Below are positions 7,358 through 16,182 of a stretch of 34,806 nt of DNA, piece after piece; position 1 is the stretch's first letter, and the number at the start of each line of letters is the position of its first letter. A program made the position numbers and the translations under genes. The stretch covers positions 1 through 34,806 of the forward strand of contig JAFTJZ010000033.1 in assembly GCA_017456145.1 (NCBI GenBank), written 5' to 3'. The notes below the pieces were generated by a model. It worked only from the letters and a program-made list of their open reading frames with translations, was not told the origin of the DNA and ran no database searches. Source of the stretch: Clostridia bacterium (GTDB lineage: Bacteria > Bacillota > Clostridia > Oscillospirales > CAG-272).

Positions 7358-8632
7358 ATGCTGATAGATCATGTAAAGCTGGAAATCAAAGCGGGGAACG
7401 GAGGCAACGGCGCCATTACGTTCCACCGCGAGAAATACGTCGCTGCGGGCGGACCCGACGGCGGCGACGGCGGTCGCGGGGGCAACATCGTGTTCCGCGT
7501 GGACGACGGTGTCAATACGCTGCTGGCCTACCGTTACCGTCACAAGTTTGTGGCGGGGAACGGCGGCGACGGAAAGGGCGATAAATTCCACGGCGCGACG
7601 GCGGACGATCTGATCATCCCCGTGCCGCGCGGCACGCTGATCAAGGACGCCGAAACGGGCAAGGTCATTCACGATATGTCGGACGGAGAGGACTATATTG
7701 CCTGCCGCGGCGGTCGCGGGGGATGGGGCAATCGTCATTTTGCCACGCCCACCCGACAAGTGCCGATGTTTGCCAAGAACGGTACGCCCGGCGAGGAGAA
7801 GGTGGTCATATTGGAGCTGAAGATGCTGGCGGATGTTGGCTTGATCGGCTTTCCCAGCGTGGGAAAATCGTCCATTCTTGCTCGCATCAGCGCGGCACGA
7901 CCCAAGATCGCCGAATATCATTTCACGACGCTCTCTCCCAATCTCGGCGTGGTGCGTGTGCACGGTGAGAACGGCTTTGTGGCAGCGGACATTCCGGGCT
8001 TGATCGAGGGCGCGTCGGACGGTGCGGGGCTTGGACACGATTTTTTGCGTCACACCGACCGCTGCCGCCTGCTTTTGCACGTGGTGGACATCTCCTGCTT
8101 TGAGGGCAGAGATCCCATTGAGGACATCCGCATCATCAACCGAGAGCTGGAGCGCTACAGCCCCGAGCTTGCGCTGCGCCCGCAGATCATTCTCGCCAAC
8201 AAGTGTGACGCGCTGGATGAGGAGCTGGTCAACGTCAAGGAGTTTGAGGACTACGTCCGTGCTTGCGGCTATGAGCTGATGTATGTGTCGGCGGCGACGG
8301 GGCAGGGAATAACCGAGATGGTCGAGCACGTCTGGGATCGGCTGCAGGAGCTGCCCCCCATGCGTGTATATGAGAACGAAACAGCAGGAGACGAGGTCGT
8401 CGTTGAGGAGGGTAAGGTCACGCATATCCGTTACGAGGGCGGTCGCTTTATCGTCGAAGGACAGTGGATCTTCAATCTGATGAATCAGGTCAACTTCGAT
8501 AATTACGAGTCTCTCAACTTCTTCCAACGCTCGCTGCAGAAGGGCGGTGTTTTCGAGCAGCTGGAGGCCGCCGGCTGCCGCGACGGCGATACCGTTTCGA
8601 TCTATGATTTTGAGTTTGATTATGTGAAGTGA
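7358..8632 (+). CDS. obgE: GTPase Obg/CgtA (424 aa)
   Basis: The glycine-rich Obg fold occupies residues 1-158 (GNGGNGAITF, GGPDGGDGGRGG). The GTPase domain has GFPSVGKS (164-171), FTTLSPNLG, DIPGLIEGA (211-219) and NKCD. The C-terminal OCT domain (about 345-424) is complete. Obg couples nucleotide state to late 50S assembly and stress responses. The start codon at 7358 sits after AAAGGAG that ends the double-hairpin repeat. obgE follows der after a 290-base repeat-filled gap rather than sitting in the common rplU-rpmA context. Confidence 0.97.
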   Translation: MLIDHVKLEIKAGNGGNGAITFHREKYVAAGGPDGGDGGRGGNIVFRVDDGVNTLLAYRYRHKFVAGNGGDGKGDKFHGATADDLIIPVPRGTLIKDAETGKVIHDMSDGEDYIACRGGRGGWGNRHFATPTRQVPMFAKNGTPGEEKVVILELKMLADVGLIGFPSVGKSSILARISAARPKIAEYHFTTLSPNLGVVRVHGENGFVAADIPGLIEGASDGAGLGHDFLRHTDRCRLLLHVVDISCFEGRDPIEDIRIINRELERYSPELALRPQIILANKCDALDEELVNVKEFEDYVRACGYELMYVSAATGQGITEMVEHVWDRLQELPPMRVYENETAGDEVVVEEGKVTHIRYEGGRFIVEGQWIFNLMNQVNFDNYESLNFFQRSLQKGGVFEQLEAAGCRDGDTVSIYDFEFDYVK

Positions 8633-8638
8633 TGAGGA

Positions 8639-8668
8639 GTAAGGGGCTCTGCCCCTTAAACCCCGTCA
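8639..8668 (-). repeat. Partial double-hairpin repeat in reverse orientation
   Basis: AAGGGGC/GCCCCTT with a three-base loop, followed by AAACCCCG, is the reverse complement of the G-rich end of the repeats at 7317-7339, 8951-8973 and 18431-18453. It begins just after the obgE stop. The long-arm part is not recognisable, so this is a fragment or a divergent copy. Confidence 0.55.
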
Positions 8669-8682
8669 AAGGGTATTTTTGA

Positions 8683-8765
8683 AGAAAAAGATGGTCGCAA
8701 GCGACCACCGAGTTTGGCTCGGCGGCTAAACACCGCCGCTTCGGGCAAGCCCGAAACCACCAAAC
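8683..8765. repeat. Cloverleaf-type dispersed repeat, covarying copy
   Basis: It has the same GGTCGC/GCGACC hairpin as at 7111 (8693-8706). The outer stem is GTTTGG/CCAAAC (8712-8717, 8760-8765). The inner hairpins are CGGCGG/CCGCCG (8720-8725, 8733-8738) and TTCGGGC/GCCCGAA (8740-8746, 8749-8755). The last hairpin has an entirely different sequence from GTTTTGT/ACAAAAC in the other copies but still pairs perfectly. The gap 8633-8990 has no other gene-like content. Confidence 0.75.
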
Positions 8766-8906
8766 GTCGCCCTTTGGAAACCCAAAAACTTCTGAAAAAA
8801 TTTTTGGATCGAGATCGTTATGGCTCTGTTCTGACTGTGGAAAGAGGTTTGCCATGTGGGGCCCCTTCCCCACAAGATTGGCACAAGGATGACATTATAT
8901 TTGAGT

Positions 8907-8980
8907 TTTTTGAAGATTTTTAAGAAACTTTTTCAAAAAAGTTTCTTAAACGGGGTTTGGGGCGGCGCCCCAACAGAAAG
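8907..8980 (+). repeat. Double-hairpin repeat with built-in ribosome binding site, before the GDSL gene
   Basis: Arms TTTAAGAAACTTTTT (8919-8933) and its complement (8936-8950), then TTGGGGC/GCCCCAA (8957-8963, 8967-8973), then CAGAAAGGA before the start codon at 8991. The arm sequence differs from the copy before obgE while the pairing is kept. Confidence 0.75.
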
Positions 8981-8990
8981 GAACGTTGAA

Positions 8991-9848
8991 ATGAAGGTTA
9001 AAAAGATTCTGGGCAGTGCCGTGCTTGACGGCAAGTGCGTTGTTTCCAACGTCGCGCTCGCAAAGCTGGCGACCGGTGATGTGCTTGGTATGATCGAACT
9101 TGAGGGCAAGGCAGACAGTGCTTATTATGATGAGGCGTCCAAAACCGTAACGGTCAAGGGGGAGGGTGAGACGATCAGCATTGCGCTGGAGTACGCCCCC
9201 TGTGCTCATCCGCATCCCTTGGCGGAGGGCAAAATGGTCGAGTTGGACGGCGTGGCGCTGGCTGCTCGCGACGGCAAGATCGCGCTGATCGGTGACTCTC
9301 TGTTCCACAATTGGGCGGACCCCGAGGGCGATACCGGCATGACCGATGATATTTCCAACTTCGGTGTGGGTGGCTATTGCATTCCCAACCTCAAGGAGCT
9401 GACCGTTCCGCGCCACGTTTTCCCGACCGCCCCCCGCTGCATCGTGGTACACGTCGGCATCAACGATATGTTCCAGGGCGGGGTCCCGCTGGATACATAT
9501 CTGTCTGATATCAAGGGCTTTTTTGATTGGCTGCACGAGGTGCAGCCGAAGGCAAAGATCTGCTTTTTGTCCATTGTCCGCCCCACCGACATCGCCCCGA
9601 CCGTGACGGGCATCGTAGGCCCCGAGGCAGATGCACGGCGTGACGCCATCGACCGTGCCAACGCTGCCATGCGCGACTATTGCACCGCACGCGACTGGGC
9701 AGGATATCTTGACGCCGAGGCTGCCTATTGCGACGAGCATGGTCGCAGCCGCGTGGAGCTGTTCCACGGTGACGGCATCCACTTGTTGCCCGATGCGTAT
9801 CCCGCATGGGGAAAAGCTATCGCGGCAGCGTTACGCACCGTGATATAA
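8991..9848 (+). CDS. SGNH/GDSL-family hydrolase, cytoplasmic (285 aa)
   Basis: All four SGNH blocks can be seen: IGDSLF with Ser103, the Gly of NFGVGG (about 124), VGINDMF with Asn158, and GDGIHLLPDAY with Asp261 and His264. There is no signal peptide. About 95 N-terminal residues form a separate domain of unrecognised type. Such enzymes are esterases, lipases or carbohydrate deacetylases, and the substrate cannot be told from the sequence. The start at 8991 follows AGAAAGGA of the repeat; an upstream in-frame reading from 8856 runs through repeat sequence and is rejected. ppa follows after 51 bases. Confidence 0.85.
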   Translation: MKVKKILGSAVLDGKCVVSNVALAKLATGDVLGMIELEGKADSAYYDEASKTVTVKGEGETISIALEYAPCAHPHPLAEGKMVELDGVALAARDGKIALIGDSLFHNWADPEGDTGMTDDISNFGVGGYCIPNLKELTVPRHVFPTAPRCIVVHVGINDMFQGGVPLDTYLSDIKGFFDWLHEVQPKAKICFLSIVRPTDIAPTVTGIVGPEADARRDAIDRANAAMRDYCTARDWAGYLDAEAAYCDEHGRSRVELFHGDGIHLLPDAYPAWGKAIAAALRTVI

Positions 9849-9899
9849 AGGTCATCATAATTCAAGTCGCCGCAGAGGGCGAAAAAGGAGGATATGAGA

Positions 9900-10439
9900 A
9901 TGAACATATGGCATGACATTGACCCGAAGGAAATCGGAGCAAAGGAATTTACCGCAGTCATTGAGATCCCCAAGGACAGCCAATGTAAATATGAGCTGGA
10001 TAAGCATACGGGACTTTTGCGGCTTGACAGAGTGCTTTATACCTCAACGCACTATCCCGCCAATTACGGTTTCATTCCCCGCACTTATGCGGATGACGGA
10101 GACCCGCTGGACGTTCTTGTGTTGTGCAGCGAGACGCTCTATCCCATGACGCTGGTCTCGGTGCGTCCCATTGGCGTGATGCGCATGATCGACAGCGGCA
10201 AGCTGGACGATAAGATCATCGCCGTTCCCGTTGCCGACCCGACCTACTTCGGCATCAACGACATCGATGAGCTGCCGGCACATATTTTTGACGAAATTCT
10301 GCATTTTTTCACCGTGTATAAGCAGCTGGAGAACAAGCAGACCGCCGTCAAGGAGCTGTTCGGCGGCAAAGAGGCCGAGGAGATCGTCGCGCAGTGTATT
10401 GCGTGCTATACGCAGACCTTCGGCGACGGTCAGCCCTGA
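9900..10439 (+). CDS. ppa: Family I inorganic pyrophosphatase (179 aa)
   Basis: The protein has the soluble pyrophosphatase signature DDGDPLDVLVL (residues 65-75) with its metal-binding aspartates. It also has YPANYGFIP (52-60) and the typical Lys/Glu substrate residues (EIPKDSQCKYE). The enzyme hydrolyses pyrophosphate to drive biosynthesis. Two Met codons lie six bases apart. AAGGAGG (9885-9891) is 2 bases from the first and 8 bases from the second, so 9900 is preferred. The C-terminus is 20 bases before the CotH gene, so the two may be co-transcribed. Confidence 0.95.
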   Translation: MNIWHDIDPKEIGAKEFTAVIEIPKDSQCKYELDKHTGLLRLDRVLYTSTHYPANYGFIPRTYADDGDPLDVLVLCSETLYPMTLVSVRPIGVMRMIDSGKLDDKIIAVPVADPTYFGINDIDELPAHIFDEILHFFTVYKQLENKQTAVKELFGGKEAEEIVAQCIACYTQTFGDGQP

Positions 10440-10459
10440 GTGGCAGGAGGTGCGATCGG

Positions 10460-12559
10460 ATGAAACGCTATTTTCGTGTTGCTTTGATCATGGTCGTGGC
10501 GTTGCTGTCGCTTTGCTTGCTTGCCGCCTGCTCCAACGGAAATAACGGCGACACCGACGGCACCATAAACGTCGGCAAGGAGCACGACCGTCAATGGCTC
10601 CCCGAGAGCCCCGAGAAGGTTCCCGAGGTGGGGGAAGGAGTGTATGCGCTGTATGCCGTCAATTCGAGCAATGCCGGCTATATTTCGGGAAAAAGCAAGC
10701 AATTGCTGGGCGAAGGGGTGGTCAGTGAGGAGGTCACGGCGCTCGCTCGGCTGGGATATTGCTTTGTCCGTTGGAGTGACGGCGTCACCGAGCCGACCCG
10801 CTCGGGGGACAGCTTTTCCGAGACGACGGTCGTCACCGCGATTTTTGACTACGATTATTACGATATGCCCATTGTGCTGCTGACGACCGAGACGAACAAG
10901 GACGTGGAGAGTAAGACCGAATATATCGGCGGTACATTTTCCGTCATCAACGCCGAGGATGAGGCGCTCAACATTGTCACCCCCATTAGCAATCAGATCC
11001 GCGGGCGCGGTAACAATACGTGGACATATGAGAAAAAGTCCTATAAGCTCAAGTTCCCGGAGAAGATCAGCCCACTCTCGCTGGGCGGCGTGGAGACGAC
11101 GTGGGTGCTGCTTGCAAATGTTTGCGACCAGTCTCTTTTGCGTAACGACACGGCACTGGAGCTGATGGATCGTTTTGATTATCTGCGCTATTCTCCAAAC
11201 GCGACGAGCGTGGAGGTCTATCTGAATGGAGAATACCGCGGGGTTTATCTGCTTGCCGAGGAGATCACCGAGGACAAGGCGCATCTGGATCTGGATGACA
11301 GCGGTGTAGAGACCGACGTTGACACGGGCTATCTGCTGGAAATGTCCTATTATGCCGAAACGGTGGATTTCGTCGTGACGGGTAAGAATTTTGAGATCAA
11401 AAGCGATCTGTCGGCGGATCAGAGCGTGGCATCGCAGCAGCGGGCGTATATCGGCAGCTACGTGCAGCGCGCATGGGAGGCCCTGCAGCGCGGTGACGAG
11501 AAGGAAATCGGGACACTGATCGATCTTAACACGCTGGTCGATGCCTATATCGCCGAGGAGATCACCAAAAATCTGGATATGGGGTGGGACAGCTTTTATC
11601 TGCACAAGGATGCGGGCGGTAAGCTGTGTTTCGGCCCGCTGTGGGATTTTGACCTGAGCTTTGGCAACGGCGATGAGACCTGTCAATATTACACCGAGCT
11701 GTATTGTGGACGAAACTATCTGCAGCATTTGAGCAACCCTTGGTTTTACACCGCCATGCAGTATGATTGGTTCCGTAACCGTGTCACGGCGCGCTGGGAC
11801 GAGATGTACGGCGAGCTGACAACGCTGTCAGCCGGCGTACGGGAGACGGGAGAGAAATATGCCGCCTCCTTTGACCGCAACTTTGAAAAATGGCCCATCT
11901 TCGGGCAGTGTATGAACCGCGAGACCGAGCTGATCATGTCGCTTTCCTCCCATACCGCGCATTACAGCTATCTTGCCGAATGGATCGAAGATCGCATCGG
12001 CTGGCTCAACGACTTTTATCATTCGGACGAGTACAACAACGGCGCGTGGCGTTATGAGGATCAGTTCAAGGAGGAACGACTTGCCGCCGAGGATTTGGCG
12101 TGGGAATATCAAAGGAACGCTGAAAATCTGACTTCTTTGATCGATACCAAGTCGATCCATGCCACACTGGATGGGGTCTCGCCCAAGGAAGGGGCGGAAA
12201 ACCTGCTGGACGGCGACACTGCGACCAAGTATTGTCTGCAGCACACGCACACGGTCCACGTGACCTTCCGTACGACCGAGCCGGTCACACTTGTGGGCTT
12301 TTCGGTGACGACGGGAGAGGACACCGATCGATATCCGGAGCGTAACCCCCAAACCTTCGCGCTCTACGGCTCGACGGACGGTGTGGAATGGGAGGTGCTG
12401 CGTGTGGTCGGCTACGGGCATGACCTGCTGGGCGCGGAATCTGCCACGGAATACGCCTTTGCCATTGAGAGCACGGGGCAGTACCGATATTTCCGCTTTG
12501 GATTCAATAACAATGAGATGATGCAGCTGTCTGAGCTGACGCTGTACGGAGCAGAATAA
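10460..12559 (+). CDS. CotH-like lipoprotein with N-terminal repeat and C-terminal discoidin-like domain (699 aa)
   Basis: A lipoprotein signal peptide ends at LLAAC with Cys24. Residues about 55-130 resemble an InlB-type/bacterial repeat module (VNSSNAGYISG, RWSDGVTEPTR). A CotH domain follows, with IRGRGNNTW, SYKLKF, VEVYLNGEYRGVYLL and FGPLWDFDLSFGN. The last about 115 residues look like an F5/8 type C (discoidin) sugar-binding domain (NLLDGDTATKY, RYFRFGF). CotH proteins can be atypical kinases of secreted proteins; here the architecture suggests a cell-surface protein that binds glycans. The start follows GGCAGGAGG, and a terminator follows the stop. Confidence 0.85.
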   Translation: MKRYFRVALIMVVALLSLCLLAACSNGNNGDTDGTINVGKEHDRQWLPESPEKVPEVGEGVYALYAVNSSNAGYISGKSKQLLGEGVVSEEVTALARLGYCFVRWSDGVTEPTRSGDSFSETTVVTAIFDYDYYDMPIVLLTTETNKDVESKTEYIGGTFSVINAEDEALNIVTPISNQIRGRGNNTWTYEKKSYKLKFPEKISPLSLGGVETTWVLLANVCDQSLLRNDTALELMDRFDYLRYSPNATSVEVYLNGEYRGVYLLAEEITEDKAHLDLDDSGVETDVDTGYLLEMSYYAETVDFVVTGKNFEIKSDLSADQSVASQQRAYIGSYVQRAWEALQRGDEKEIGTLIDLNTLVDAYIAEEITKNLDMGWDSFYLHKDAGGKLCFGPLWDFDLSFGNGDETCQYYTELYCGRNYLQHLSNPWFYTAMQYDWFRNRVTARWDEMYGELTTLSAGVRETGEKYAASFDRNFEKWPIFGQCMNRETELIMSLSSHTAHYSYLAEWIEDRIGWLNDFYHSDEYNNGAWRYEDQFKEERLAAEDLAWEYQRNAENLTSLIDTKSIHATLDGVSPKEGAENLLDGDTATKYCLQHTHTVHVTFRTTEPVTLVGFSVTTGEDTDRYPERNPQTFALYGSTDGVEWEVLRVVGYGHDLLGAESATEYAFAIESTGQYRYFRFGFNNNEMMQLSELTLYGAE

Positions 12560-12564
12560 TGTAT

Positions 12565-12597
12565 AAAAAGCGGGTGGCGATGTGTTACCCGCTTTTT
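12565..12597. terminator. Intrinsic terminator after the CotH gene
   Basis: AAAAAGCGGGT (12565-12575) pairs with ACCCGCTTTTT (12587-12597) around an 11-base loop, giving a classic terminator in the plus direction. Confidence 0.9.
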
Positions 12598-12647
12598 CTA
12601 TTTACAGTTTTTTAACAGAACTACCATAAAAGTTCATAAAATATTTA

Positions 12648-12675
12648 TTGAAAAGACATATATGTATGCTATACT
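12648..12675 (+). promoter_or_regulatory. Possible promoter for the lipoprotein gene at 13035
   Basis: TTGAAA (12648-12653), a 16-base spacer, then TATACT (12670-12675). It would give a leader of about 350 bases that contains the hairpin at 12730-12761. Confidence 0.45.
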
Positions 12676-12729
12676 TTAAGCAGAAAATATAATCCTCTGC
12701 CCAAGTTTGACAGAGTAATCCATATGATA

Positions 12730-12763
12730 AACGGTGCAGAGATGAACGATTCTGCACCGTTTT
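12730..12763 (+). terminator. Hairpin with short T run in the leader of the 13035 gene
   Basis: AACGGTGCAGA (12730-12740) pairs perfectly with TCTGCACCGTT (12751-12761), followed by TT. It could be an attenuator in the long leader or the terminator of a lost gene. Confidence 0.5.
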
Positions 12764-12779
12764 GCGCATTTGTGGGATG

Positions 12780-12994
12780 ATCACGGAAATCTTCCAAACG
12801 GATGACGGAGATGTTTCGGAATATGAAGAGACTTACGAGGGTGAATTTTCAATCAACGCTGCAACCAACGAACGGATCGGGATTATATATGGACAGAACA
12901 CACTGCGTATGATGCACCATTTGTTGATCGTCCGTGGAATAATTATGTTATATGGACGGGCACCGGTGTATATGATGTGTCCGACTTCTATTAA
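12780..12994 (+). pseudogene. Possible decayed coding fragment upstream of the 13035 lipoprotein gene
   Basis: One frame reads an acidic stretch (TDDGDVSEYEETYEGEF). Around 12875 the coding-like signal shifts to another frame that reads WTEHTAYDAPF and then NNYVIWTGTGVYDVSDFY, ending in TAA at 12992. This looks like the C-terminus of a secreted protein broken by a frameshift. It has no start codon or ribosome binding site and the family is not recognised. It may be chance. Confidence 0.3.
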
Positions 12995-13034
12995 AATAAT
13001 AAGCATATATGCGGATTATGGGGAGACGATTTCA

Positions 13035-14417
13035 ATGTTAGTGAAAAAAATCACAGCGGTATTACTCATATGCGTGCTGCTGGTATGCTCTTTTTCCTGC
13101 ACTCCGGTTGAAACGGGCGGTTCACAGAATGACGGTGATAGACACCTTGATGCAGAGAATGAAACTACCGTTAATATCCACACAGGCAGCTCGAATACAA
13201 AGGAACGGGAGTTCAGCGATTTACTGACCTCGGGGAATCAGGTGATGTGGGAAGGCAAGCTGTTCGATAAAACGGGAATGCTGGACATCCTGTCAGGGGA
13301 ATCATTTTCTCTTTGTTCTGACCCACTGTGTCAATCTCATCTTGAATGTGAGATCAGCGTCATGAATGACATTATGCGGTTCACTCTTGATCCGAATTAT
13401 GAGGAAAACGGGCCGGTTTTGATTGCGTCGTTCCGCGAAACCGTTTTGGAAAACGACAAAATCGTTGAAAAAACGAGTTTCATCCGTTATCACTTTGCTA
13501 CCCGTGAAAAGGTGTATTTGTTGGAGGATGTGAAACTGAATAAAACCACCTGGTCGTACGATGCGCAGACGCAGACCGCCTATTATATGGTATACCGTAT
13601 CAAAGAGAATACATCGAACGAGACAGAATTGGTGTTATGCGCGCTTGACACCCGCAGCAAAGAGGTACGAGAAATCTGTGTGCTGAACGAGCAGGTCATT
13701 CCGGCATGTATAAGCGGCGATATCCTTTATACCGATTCACAATCCAAAACGCTGTATGCGATCGATATGAGTGCGGAGGAGCCGCAGCTCACGGCTACGG
13801 ATTATTTCAATGGATATGTTGAGGGCGGATATTTTTACTATTTTGTCAATATGCCGGATGCAGTGACCGTATCTGTTCCCGACGATGTCATGCAAAGGCT
13901 GGAGCGATACCCCAACAAAGGAGCCGGAGAAATAGTTTGCTACCCGAAAGCAGCGTATCGTTTGGATCTTTGCCGAGAGGATGCTGAGCCTGAGTTGGTT
14001 GCAGAAAATATCGCCTCCATAGCTGTCAATCACCAATATATTCTGGTGAAAGAATTTATGCCGCAATATCGTTTCAGCACGGTTTACTATAATGGCAAAT
14101 ATTATCTGCCGGATGCAGCGAATGCACCGTTAAACAGTTCTGTATCTCACTACATTGTAGAGCACGGCACAACGGCGACACTTTTACGTTCGGATACGCT
14201 GGAAAAGGCTGCGGATATTGACCTTGCTCCCTATTTCATGATGAGCGTGAACATGGATGTCGCACAGGACGGTATGGTTGTTTATCTGTCGGAGCAAACA
14301 TCGGAGGAGTTTATGTTGAGCAAAGCCGGTGCTCAGTCGGACAGAATCACTGCTTATATTCTCTTTAATAAACCCGTGATCACGCAGGAGGATATCCAAC
14401 CGATTTATATGAAATAA
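13035..14417 (+). CDS. Secreted lipoprotein of unknown function, paralogue 1 (460 aa)
   Basis: An N-terminal signal peptide is followed by Cys22 (SFSC), so it is probably a lipoprotein, and a Ser/Thr/Asn-rich spacer comes next. The diagnostic motif is CSDPLC-x5-C (Cys94, Cys99, Cys105). Closely related CxDPLC motifs recur in Oscillospiraceae surface proteins that look like beta-propellers. Repeated short beta-strand patterns (SYDAQTQTAYYMVYR, ISGDILYTDSQ) support a propeller-like fold. The start at 13035 follows GGGGAG; a longer reading to 12762 would remove the signal peptide. It is about 40% identical by eye to the gene at 14662 and is less GC-rich than its neighbours. The function is unknown. 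Confidence 0.75.
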   Translation: MLVKKITAVLLICVLLVCSFSCTPVETGGSQNDGDRHLDAENETTVNIHTGSSNTKEREFSDLLTSGNQVMWEGKLFDKTGMLDILSGESFSLCSDPLCQSHLECEISVMNDIMRFTLDPNYEENGPVLIASFRETVLENDKIVEKTSFIRYHFATREKVYLLEDVKLNKTTWSYDAQTQTAYYMVYRIKENTSNETELVLCALDTRSKEVREICVLNEQVIPACISGDILYTDSQSKTLYAIDMSAEEPQLTATDYFNGYVEGGYFYYFVNMPDAVTVSVPDDVMQRLERYPNKGAGEIVCYPKAAYRLDLCREDAEPELVAENIASIAVNHQYILVKEFMPQYRFSTVYYNGKYYLPDAANAPLNSSVSHYIVEHGTTATLLRSDTLEKAADIDLAPYFMMSVNMDVAQDGMVVYLSEQTSEEFMLSKAGAQSDRITAYILFNKPVITQEDIQPIYMK

Positions 14418-14489
14418 TCTCCCGGCGCGTTCGGTTGAATTTTGGTCGGAATATGATGAAAACTATCGATCAAAAAGCGGTTAACCTAA

Positions 14490-14639
14490 AACATCAAGTA
14501 TGTATATTTCGTTGATGGAGTTGTAAATGTGCCGATCCGGAAAATTGAATACAGCGCACGTTTCCTGAACAACCCGGATTTTCGATATGCGGTTTGGGAA
14601 TCTGTCGGTATTCACGGTGAAAATGAATTTTTTAACTAA
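14490..14639 (+). pseudogene. Possible decayed coding fragment between the two lipoprotein genes
   Basis: An open stretch of about 49 codons without a start reads YVYFVDGVVNVPIRKIEYS and FRYAVWESVGIHGENEFFN, then stops at 14637. The composition is protein-like. It lies in the same relative place as the fragment before the first paralogue, but no homology between the two fragments is obvious. The region 14418-14661 contains nothing else. Confidence 0.3.
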
Positions 14640-14661
14640 AAAATAAAACGGGGGAATCCGT

Positions 14662-16014
14662 ATGTTTGCAAATAAGCTTGCCGTATTTTTCTTGTCCTGC
14701 TCGTTAATGTTTTGCCTGATATCCTGTACCTCGGTGGATTCGAATCCCATGAGTGGAGAACAATCGTCCGATGTTTTGGACACGGAACCTGATGTGATTG
14801 CTCGGGCTGACGTGCGTGATTTGGATATCGCATCTACCCAGTATACGGTGTGGAATAATATATTGTTTGGCAAGAAAATGATCATTGACTTATCGACAGG
14901 AGAACAATTTTCCGTATGTACCGATCCCTTGTGTGACGAATATCATGCCAATTGCGAGATCGCTACGATGAATAAAATCGACTGCTTTGTCGTCGATCCG
15001 AATTATAATGAAGGTGGGCCGGTTTTATGTGCGTCTGCATATGAGACGGTCTTTGAAAACGGTATAATAACGAAAATACCGTATTTTGTTCGTTATCATT
15101 ATTCCACGCGCGAGTCGGAAATTTTACTCAAAGATTTCAAATTGAACGAAACACCATGGTCATATGATTCGCAAACGCAGACGATTTATTTCATGACCTA
15201 TCGCGTCATGGAGGATGTCTCGGGCGATGCGGAGCTGATGTTTTGCTCATTAAATACCAGAACGAAAGAATTGCGTGAGCTGTGTACACTGGATGAGCAG
15301 ATCATATGCACGAGCATATGCGGCGACATCTTATATGCCGTAGCTCAATCCACAACACTATATTGCATGGATATGAGGGAAGAAACTCCTTCTTTTAAGG
15401 CTCTGCCATATCGGAATGGCTATTCGGTCAACGGATATTTTTATTATTCCGAGCCACAAGATACGATTCGAGCGACCGTTCCCGAAGAAATCGAGCAGCT
15501 TTGTGAAAAATACGGATCTGCACCGTATCGTGAGTATCAATCGAAGAATCTGTATCGTATTGATCTTGTGACGGAAGGTGCAAAGCCCGAGCTGATTGCA
15601 GAAAATGCATGGTCCTGGGGAATCAGCAGTCAATACATTCTGCTTATGACTTTATCACCGCAGTACCGATACAGCTACATAAATGCATATGGAAACTTTT
15701 ATCCCCCCGATGCAACAAATGTACCCATGGATAGTCAAGTGTTTCATGCCTTTGCTGATTATGACGGGACAGCGCGATTGTTGCATGCAGACTCATTAGA
15801 GGAGGTCGCGGCTTTTTCATCGGATCGATATTTCATCAGTGCCCTTGATATGACAACTTCTCAAAACGGCTTTTTTATATATTTTTCGGAACTGACTTTG
15901 GAGGGCTTTTTGGGTGAGAAGACGAGTGGAAAGCAAAATATTTTTATGGGATATCTTCCTTTTGGCAGCACCGTTATGACGGACGAGGACATTATCCCTG
16001 TCCAACTGAATTGA
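14662..16014 (+). CDS. Secreted lipoprotein of unknown function, paralogue 2 (450 aa)
   Basis: The signal peptide ends in a good lipobox, LISC with Cys22. The motif CTDPLC-x6-C (Cys86, Cys91, Cys98) corresponds to that of the neighbour at 13035. Long blocks align along the whole length, for example WSYD-QTQT-Y, ICGDILY, FYYSEPQDTIRATVPEE and SSQYILLMTLSPQYRYS. The pair arose by tandem duplication and then diverged. The fold is probably all-beta and propeller-like. The predicted place is the outer face of the membrane; ligand and role are unknown. A strong terminator follows at 16019. Confidence 0.75.
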   Translation: MFANKLAVFFLSCSLMFCLISCTSVDSNPMSGEQSSDVLDTEPDVIARADVRDLDIASTQYTVWNNILFGKKMIIDLSTGEQFSVCTDPLCDEYHANCEIATMNKIDCFVVDPNYNEGGPVLCASAYETVFENGIITKIPYFVRYHYSTRESEILLKDFKLNETPWSYDSQTQTIYFMTYRVMEDVSGDAELMFCSLNTRTKELRELCTLDEQIICTSICGDILYAVAQSTTLYCMDMREETPSFKALPYRNGYSVNGYFYYSEPQDTIRATVPEEIEQLCEKYGSAPYREYQSKNLYRIDLVTEGAKPELIAENAWSWGISSQYILLMTLSPQYRYSYINAYGNFYPPDATNVPMDSQVFHAFADYDGTARLLHADSLEEVAAFSSDRYFISALDMTTSQNGFFIYFSELTLEGFLGEKTSGKQNIFMGYLPFGSTVMTDEDIIPVQLN

Positions 16015-16018
16015 CCCC

Positions 16019-16060
16019 GCCCCGCGGCGTGATGCAACAGCACACGCCGCGGGGCATTTT
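16019..16060 (+). terminator. Intrinsic terminator after the lipoprotein pair
   Basis: GCCCCGCGGCGTG (16019-16031) pairs perfectly with CACGCCGCGGGGC (16043-16055), followed by ATTTTA. The stem is 13 base pairs and GC-rich. Confidence 0.9.
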
Positions 16061-16110
16061 ATGCTTGTGGGCAAAAAATACCGCAATTTTCCGCAAAAAG
16101 AAAAATACGC

Positions 16111-16139
16111 TTGACTTTTCGACGGGAAAACTGTATAAT
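16111..16139 (+). promoter_or_regulatory. Sigma-A promoter for the rpiR-flavoprotein unit
   Basis: TTGACT (16111-16116), a 17-base spacer, and TATAAT (16134-16139), 43 bases before the start codon at 16183. Confidence 0.8.
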
Positions 16140-16182
16140 ATTATGTGTGTAGACTACGCTGTGTGCAAACGGAGGTTCGGGG

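Noticed and set aside
7286-8527. Long minus-strand open frame opposite obgE
   Set aside because: Shadow of a high-GC gene with full Obg motifs.
12602-12784. Small minus-strand open frame after the CotH terminator
   Set aside because: It spans a promoter-like element and a hairpin and has no ribosome binding site.
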